Part shown: positions 56,970 to 64,000 of the stretch, piece by piece
How positions within the stretch are numbered: the first letter of the stretch is position 1
Layout: the number at the start of each line of letters is the position of its first letter
DNA from: Streptomyces sp. NBC_01231
GTDB lineage: Bacteria; Actinomycetota; Actinomycetes; Streptomycetales; Streptomycetaceae
NCBI GenBank assembly: GCA_035999765.1
Contig: CP108521.1
Span: forward strand, 3,534,001-3,598,000
Length of the DNA stretch: 64,000 nt
Reading direction: 5' to 3'
Translations under genes and position numbers: made by a program
The notes under the pieces: model-generated
What the model saw: only the letters and a program-made list of their open reading frames with translations
Told to the model about the DNA's origin: nothing
Database searches by the model: none

Positions 56970-57710
56970 TCAAGTCGTGCTCTCGGGGCGGGGCTTCTTC
57001 TGCCAGGGGTACGTGGGGCGCGGGCCCGGCGGGGTGATCGCGGGCCGCTCCGACTCCTCGGTGGTGCCGGCGCGGGGAGTCTCGGGCCAGGTCTGCTGAG
57101 CCGTGGTCCCGTCGGCGGTCCGGGCCTCGGGCCACGGGGGCGACGGTGTGGCGGTCGTGGGTTCCGTGGTCGTCCAGTGCCGCAGCGCGCCCGCCTCCAC
57201 GTCGATCTGCGTGCTCAGCGAGTCCAGGTCGTCGTCGGCGAAACGGCGGGCTCGGTCGCGGGTTGCCCAGCGCAGTGAGTCCGCCGACTTGATGATGCGC
57301 TCGGTGCGCTCGCGCAGCCCGGGCAGCCGCTCGGCGAGCGTGGTCCGGTCGGGCTCGGACTCCAGGCGCCTGAGTTCGCCGTCCAGTTCGTGTCCGTGCG
57401 CGCTGAGCCGCTCGAAGAGGCCGAGGGACTCCTTGAGGGACTCGTCCTCGGTCACCCCCGCGCGCAGCGCCTCCTGGGTGGCGCGCATCGACGTGCGCAG
57501 CTTCAGCCGCAGCTGGGCGATCTCGCCCGCCGCACCGAACTGGGTGAAGGACTTGGCCCGCAGCGTGTGGTCCTCGACCGTGCGGCGGGCCTGGGTGAGG
57601 GTGCGGTCCACTCCGCGCTTGGCGGCGCCGACCACTTTCACCGTGGCATAGACGCCGAGCGCCACGAAGAGCACGAAGAGCAGGGCGATTACTGCGATCA
57701 CTGCTTCCAC
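56970..57710 (-). CDS. Membrane-anchored coiled-coil protein, unknown function
   Basis: 246 residues. One N-terminal membrane helix (AVIAVIALLFVLFVALGVYATV, residues 3-25) is followed by a long helical, charged region (30-180, e.g. LRLKLRTSMRATQEALRAG; RLRERTERIIKSADSLRW) likely to form a coiled coil, and then a Pro/Thr/Glu-rich tail (about 185-246). Function is unknown; it is a typical small actinomycete membrane protein downstream of leuS. Confidence 0.75.
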   Translation of the reverse strand: MEAVIAVIALLFVLFVALGVYATVKVVGAAKRGVDRTLTQARRTVEDHTLRAKSFTQFGAAGEIAQLRLKLRTSMRATQEALRAGVTEDESLKESLGLFERLSAHGHELDGELRRLESEPDRTTLAERLPGLRERTERIIKSADSLRWATRDRARRFADDDLDSLSTQIDVEAGALRHWTTTEPTTATPSPPWPEARTADGTTAQQTWPETPRAGTTEESERPAITPPGPRPTYPWQKKPRPESTT

Positions 57711-57910
57711 CAGCTCCTCCTCGACCGGCCTCGGCGCACTCCGCGCTTCTCTTCAACGGTAAACGCAACAGGCAGGCCCGGAGTTCCAGAAAAACCCCGA
57801 ACCTGCCCGTAGGGGACGACCCCTATACGCTCACTCCCCGCCCGGCGGACGAACGCCGGCATCACTCATGAACGCCGACATCAGCCACGTGGCCCAGCCG
57901 AAACGACCGC

Positions 57911-60790
<2,880 letters not shown>

Positions 60791-60845
60791 GATCCTCAAA
60801 GCTCCATCGATCGTCTCTGCCGGCGGCTGCGACATCCAAGAAACG

Positions 60846-60870
60846 AAAAATCCCCTCGCACAGGAGGGGA
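60846..60870 (-). terminator. Attenuator terminator before leuS
   Basis: TCCCCTC (60851-60857) and GAGGGGA (60864-60870) form a perfect 7-bp stem with a 6-base loop; on the leuS strand it is followed by five T (60846-60850 read as TTTTT). It lies between the leader peptide and leuS, 56 bases before the start codon. Confidence 0.85.
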
Positions 60871-60917
60871 CGCCGCGCCGATGCCGACCACGGTCTCTCA
60901 CCGGCGGTCGGGACTGA

Positions 60918-60956
60918 TCAGCGCGGCCCGCTAAGCAGAAGGCGTACGGCACGCAT
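60918..60956 (-). CDS. leuS leader peptide ([12 protein letters not shown])
   Basis: A 12-codon frame, ATG at 60956 to TGA at 60918, with three Leu codons in a row (CTT CTG CTT; CTT is rare in Streptomyces). It ends 47 bases before the intrinsic terminator hairpin upstream of leuS. This is the classic layout of ribosome-mediated attenuation: slow translation at the Leu run when charged tRNA-Leu is short would favour read-through. Confidence 0.75.
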   Translation of the reverse strand: MRAVRLLLSGPR

Positions 60957-60970
60957 GCGGTTAGGGTACC

Positions 60971-61240
60971 GCAGCCCTTGAGCAGGACGCGACGCGCTTA
61001 CGTATGCCTTATAGGCACCGGGCGCCGCCCCCACGGACCACGTGGGCACGATCGGTCACACTGGACCACAACTGAATCAAGGTCAAAAGTTACTTCGCGT
61101 AACAGCTAGTAAGGGACATCGCAACGGCCTCGTCGTCATTTGATAACAACGCAATAACTCAAACCTCGTACCGATCGGTATGGCGCCACTTAAAGTGCGG
61201 CAGCGGGACCGCTTTCCCGAAACTGCTCGGAGTTGCCCCC
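60971..61240. other. Divergent promoter region leuS / cytochrome-b-like gene
   Basis: About 270 bases, A/T-richer than average near 61080-61165, no gene. It includes a perfect 12-bp palindrome TACCGATCGGTA at 61169-61180 and CACTT-A-AAGTG at 61187-61197, both just before the plus-strand gene. Confidence 0.55.
61169..61180. promoter_or_regulatory. Perfect palindrome TACCGATCGGTA, possible operator
   Basis: A perfect 12-bp palindrome 60 bases upstream of the cytochrome-b-like gene start; the symmetry fits a TetR-type site. No cognate regulator is in view. Confidence 0.4.
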
Positions 61241-62533
61241 ATGAACCCTCGTCGTAGTAACAGCACGCTTCCTCAGCCCGGCCGGTCGGCCTATGGGGTG
61301 GCGTCGGCTGTCGTCCTGCTCCTCATACCCGTAGTCGTGCTGGTCGGAGGTGAACAGTTCCGCGACTTCCTCAACTTCGGCGCGGGCGTACTGTCCCTCG
61401 TATCGCTCAGTTGTTCGGTGATCTGGGGGCTGGTCGCCCAGGACCGGATCTTCCTGAACACCCGCCAACGAATCATCGGACAGGCGGTGCACCGGACGAC
61501 CGCGGTCGCCTCGATCGCGTTCCTGCTGCTGCACATCACCACGAAGATCGCGCTCGATCACACACAGCTGATCGCCGCCCTGATCCCGTTCTCGCTCGGC
61601 ATCACCGGAGTCGAGGGCCTGATCGGCCTCGGCTCCCTGGCCGGCCTGCTCATGATCTTCGTGGGTATCACCGGCGCCCTGCGCAGCAGGTTCGCCTCCC
61701 CCGCCCCGGTGGCGGCCCGCTGGCGGGCCATGCACATGCTGGCCTACCCGGCCTGGTGCGCGGCGCTGGTCCACGGCCTGTACGCGGGCCGCACGGCCAA
61801 GCCGATCTTCGTGATCCTCTACGGCCTCTCGGTGCTCGGCGTCACCGCCGCCCTCGCCCTGCGCGCGGCCCCGCGCCCGGTCAAGCGCAGGGTCGCCGAC
61901 CAGATCGGCGCGATCATGGGGACCCCCGAGGAGCGGCCGGGCCGCGACGGACTGGACGCGAGCCGGGCCCGGATGGCGGCGGAGTCCACGGGCACCCTGC
62001 CGGGCTACGAGAGCCGGCGCGGGACGCCCTCCCGGACCCGCTCGAATCCCGCGTACGAAGCCCCCGCGGCCCCGGAGCCCGCGAACGGCTTCGCGGCGGC
62101 CTACCGTGCCGTCTCCACGCCCCGCGGGGCGGGTCAGCAGCCGTTCGCCGCCGACCAGACCGCGCGCATGGACCTGCCGCTGGACATGCAGCCCACTGAG
62201 GCGATCCCACGGATGGACGGCAGCGGCAGCACGTCGGGCAGCTGGCCCATCCCGTCCCCGCCGCCGGTCGGCGAGGCGCCCCCGTCGGCCTACGACCCGC
62301 TCAACGACACCGGATACAACATCCCGGCCTATGGCAATCCGGGCGCATCCGGTTATGGGTCAAGTGATGTGTACGACACCACTGAGACAAACAACCTCTA
62401 CGGCGCGTACTACCCGGACGACACGTACAACAACAGCGGTCCCGCCACTGAACCACCGCCCGGTGCCGGGTACGACTTCGACGCACCGGGTTCGGGCGAA
62501 CCTTGGAACATGCCTTCCGGAGGCTATAGGTGA
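61241..62533 (+). CDS. Membrane cytochrome-b-like protein with long Pro/Gly-rich tail
   Basis: 430 residues. About six membrane helices lie in the first 220 residues, with histidines placed inside or at the ends of helices (AVHRTTAVASIAFLLLHITTK; MHMLAYPAWCAALVHGLYAG), a pattern of heme-binding b-type or ferric-reductase-like membrane proteins. The remaining 200 residues are a disordered cytoplasmic tail rich in Pro, Gly, Tyr, Asp. It overlaps by four bases (GTGA) the next gene, a NuoF/ferredoxin-like protein, so the two probably form a membrane electron-transfer pair. Confidence 0.8.
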   Translation: MNPRRSNSTLPQPGRSAYGVASAVVLLLIPVVVLVGGEQFRDFLNFGAGVLSLVSLSCSVIWGLVAQDRIFLNTRQRIIGQAVHRTTAVASIAFLLLHITTKIALDHTQLIAALIPFSLGITGVEGLIGLGSLAGLLMIFVGITGALRSRFASPAPVAARWRAMHMLAYPAWCAALVHGLYAGRTAKPIFVILYGLSVLGVTAALALRAAPRPVKRRVADQIGAIMGTPEERPGRDGLDASRARMAAESTGTLPGYESRRGTPSRTRSNPAYEAPAAPEPANGFAAAYRAVSTPRGAGQQPFAADQTARMDLPLDMQPTEAIPRMDGSGSTSGSWPIPSPPPVGEAPPSAYDPLNDTGYNIPAYGNPGASGYGSSDVYDTTETNNLYGAYYPDDTYNNSGPATEPPPGAGYDFDAPGSGEPWNMPSGGYR

Positions 62534-64000
62534 ACGAGGCCCTGCCCGACGTCCCCGAAGTCCGCGTGGTCGGCCTTCCCCAGCTCACGTCTGGCTTCGA
62601 CCTTGTCGAGCGGCTCGATCTGCCCATGCACCTGAAGGTGCACGGGCCGCTCGAACCGATGGGCGGAGAGAAGCTCGCGCAGCTCTCCGAGCGCATCAAC
62701 CTGAAGGGCCGCGGCGGCGCGGGTTTCCCCTTCCACAAGAAGCTGCGCTCGGTCGCCGAGGCGGCGATCAAGCGCGGCGTACGGCCGGTCGTCGTCGTCA
62801 ACGGCAGCGAGGACGAGCCCGCCTGCCGCAAGGACACGGTGCTGATCAACCGTGCCCCGCACCTCATCCTGGACGGCGCGCTGCTGGTCGCGGAGGCGCT
62901 GGGTGCCCGCACGCTCGTGGTGGGGGTCACCCGCGAATCGACCCAGCGCTCCATGGAGGCCGCGCTCGCCGAACGGGGCCTCAGCAACAGCCGGAGGTCG
63001 GCGCTGCGCGCGAGCGTGCAGCGCAATCCGGTGCGGATGGTCACCGGCGCCGCCGCGTCGCTGATCCGATCCATCGACGGCGGTCCGGCGATCCCGCCCG
63101 GCCGCAAGGTCAGCGCCTCGCAGAACGGCGTCGGCGGCGCCCCCACACTGCTGTCGAACGCCGAGACCTTCGCCCAGCTCGCGATCGGCGCCCGCATCGG
63201 CCCCGAGCGCTACGGCAACACCGGTCTGTACGACGAGCCCGGCACCGTCATGCTCACGGTCTCCGGCGCGGTCGCCCGCCCCATGGTGATCGAGGTCCCC
63301 ACCGGCGTGCCGCTGCGCTACGTCCTCCAGCTCGCCGGTGCCCCGCCAGTCCCGCAGGGCGTGCTGACCGGCGGCTACCACGGCAAGTGGATCGACTCGG
63401 CGACGGTCAACGAGGCGATCGTCTCCCGCAACTCCCTGGACGCGGTGGGCGGTGCGCTCGGCGCCGGCGCGATCCTGCCGATCAGTCAGGACACCTGTCC
63501 GCTCGGCGAGTCGCTGCGCGTCGCGCAGTGGCTGGCCGAGGAGAGCGCGGGACAGTGCGGTCCCTGCTACCTCGGCCTGCCGGCCGCCGCGCGCGGCATG
63601 GAGGACATCATCAACGGCGGTGGACCGGCCGCCCTGGAGGCCCTCAAGCAGGTCGCCAAGAACGTGAAGCGGCGCGGCGCGTGTTCGCACCCCGACGGCT
63701 CCGCGATGTTCCTGGAGTCGACCATCAAGGCGTTCACGGACGACCTCGCCGCCCACGTCCTCGGAAACGGCTGCGGACGGCCCGTGGAGGGCGTTCTGCC
63801 ACTCTTCGAGGGCGGCAAGATGCCTACGGGCATCCCGGGCGGCAGCGAGGCTGAGGAGAACGGCCCCAGCCGCCAGAAGATCTACGTCGACTGGACGCTG
63901 TGCCGGGGCCACGGTCTGTGCGCGGACATCCTCCCCGAGGTCTTCGAACTCGGCGCCGACGGTTTCCCGACCGTCGCGCAGGCCCAAGTGCCGCGCTACG
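62530..64000 (+). CDS. NuoF-like flavoprotein with C-terminal ferredoxin domain (partial, runs off the window)
   Basis: At least 490 residues from the GTG at 62530. NLKGRGGAGFPFHKKL (near 58) is the NADH/FMN-binding Gly-rich motif of NuoF-like subunits, VNGSEDEPACRKDT (near 95) is the FMN site, an SLBB domain follows, and ESAGQCGPC (near 340) is the iron-sulfur ligand region. After 450 a single-cluster ferredoxin domain starts (WTLCRGHGLCADILPEVFEL). It would pass electrons between NAD(P)H or a ferredoxin and the membrane cytochrome-like partner upstream. It is not part of a nuo operon here. The 3' end lies outside the window. Confidence 0.85.
   Translation, partial: MNEALPDVPEVRVVGLPQLTSGFDLVERLDLPMHLKVHGPLEPMGGEKLAQLSERINLKGRGGAGFPFHKKLRSVAEAAIKRGVRPVVVVNGSEDEPACRKDTVLINRAPHLILDGALLVAEALGARTLVVGVTRESTQRSMEAALAERGLSNSRRSALRASVQRNPVRMVTGAAASLIRSIDGGPAIPPGRKVSASQNGVGGAPTLLSNAETFAQLAIGARIGPERYGNTGLYDEPGTVMLTVSGAVARPMVIEVPTGVPLRYVLQLAGAPPVPQGVLTGGYHGKWIDSATVNEAIVSRNSLDAVGGALGAGAILPISQDTCPLGESLRVAQWLAEESAGQCGPCYLGLPAAARGMEDIINGGGPAALEALKQVAKNVKRRGACSHPDGSAMFLESTIKAFTDDLAAHVLGNGCGRPVEGVLPLFEGGKMPTGIPGGSEAEENGPSRQKIYVDWTLCRGHGLCADILPEVFELGADGFPTVAQAQVPRY

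Noticed and set aside
60846..60956. T-box riboswitch before leuS
   Set aside because: I could not find a clear T-box bulge sequence or specifier hairpin by eye; the Leu-Leu-Leu leader peptide plus terminator explains the region better, though a covariance search would settle it.

Overview
The window is high-G+C actinomycete DNA with GTG starts, strong third-position G/C bias, 4-base ATGA/GTGA gene overlaps and bald-type TTA rarity. Gene content and order (phoH-ybeY-CNNM; hrcA-dnaJ2-rsmE; lepA/rpsT; holA; comEC-comEA; leuS) point to a Streptomyces chromosome core. No rRNA, tRNA, CRISPR array, transposase, integrase or phage gene was seen.

Layout. 0-2 kb: two secreted proteins of unknown role. 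2.3-6 kb: a minus-strand operon phoH-ybeY-CNNM/CorC-like-YjbR-cytidine-deaminase-like. 6.1-10.7 kb: PfkB sugar kinase, a tandem-repeat spacer, and a D-glucarate catabolic pair (glucarate dehydratase + 5-dehydro-4-deoxyglucarate dehydratase) divergent from an IclR regulator. 10.9-20.9 kb: MFS transporter, adenosine/adenine deaminase, RNase Z, HIT protein, tricorn-type protease, DUF4333-like secreted protein, VOC protein, RsmE, nitronate monooxygenase. 21-26.3 kb: dnaJ2 and hrcA behind a CIRCE operator, MBL hydrolase, DUF3097 protein, HemW. 26.3-33.4 kb: a signalling locus, with a SpoIIE-type phosphatase divergent from a 1400-residue HAMP-repeat hybrid histidine kinase and its response regulator. 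33.5-42.2 kb: acyl-CoA synthetase, LepA, S20, HolA, YceI and arylamine N-acetyltransferase.

42.2-51.75 kb is an accessory island inserted in this core: a compact plus-strand set of an MppP/RohP-like PLP enzyme (arginine oxidase/hydroxylase family), an IPMS/HMG-lyase-fold enzyme, a FAH-fold enzyme, a gamma-butyrobetaine-hydroxylase-like Fe/2OG oxygenase, a stand-alone condensation enzyme, a stand-alone adenylation enzyme, a free carrier protein and an MFS exporter. I read it as a small non-modular NRPS pathway acting on an arginine-derived (or similar) amino acid. I do not recognise it as a described cluster. Two of its genes carry an apparent 1-base deletion, and one carries a TTA codon (bldA link).

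51.9-64 kb returns to core: comEC-comEA, DegV, a membrane-anchored coiled-coil protein, and leuS preceded by a Leu-Leu-Leu leader peptide and an intrinsic terminator (attenuator). Last come a membrane cytochrome-b-like protein and a NuoF/ferredoxin-like protein that runs off the end. Repeats of note: a palindromic element inserted in frame in two unrelated genes (tricorn-type protease and hybrid kinase), and a 66-bp intergenic repeat present twice in opposite orientation.
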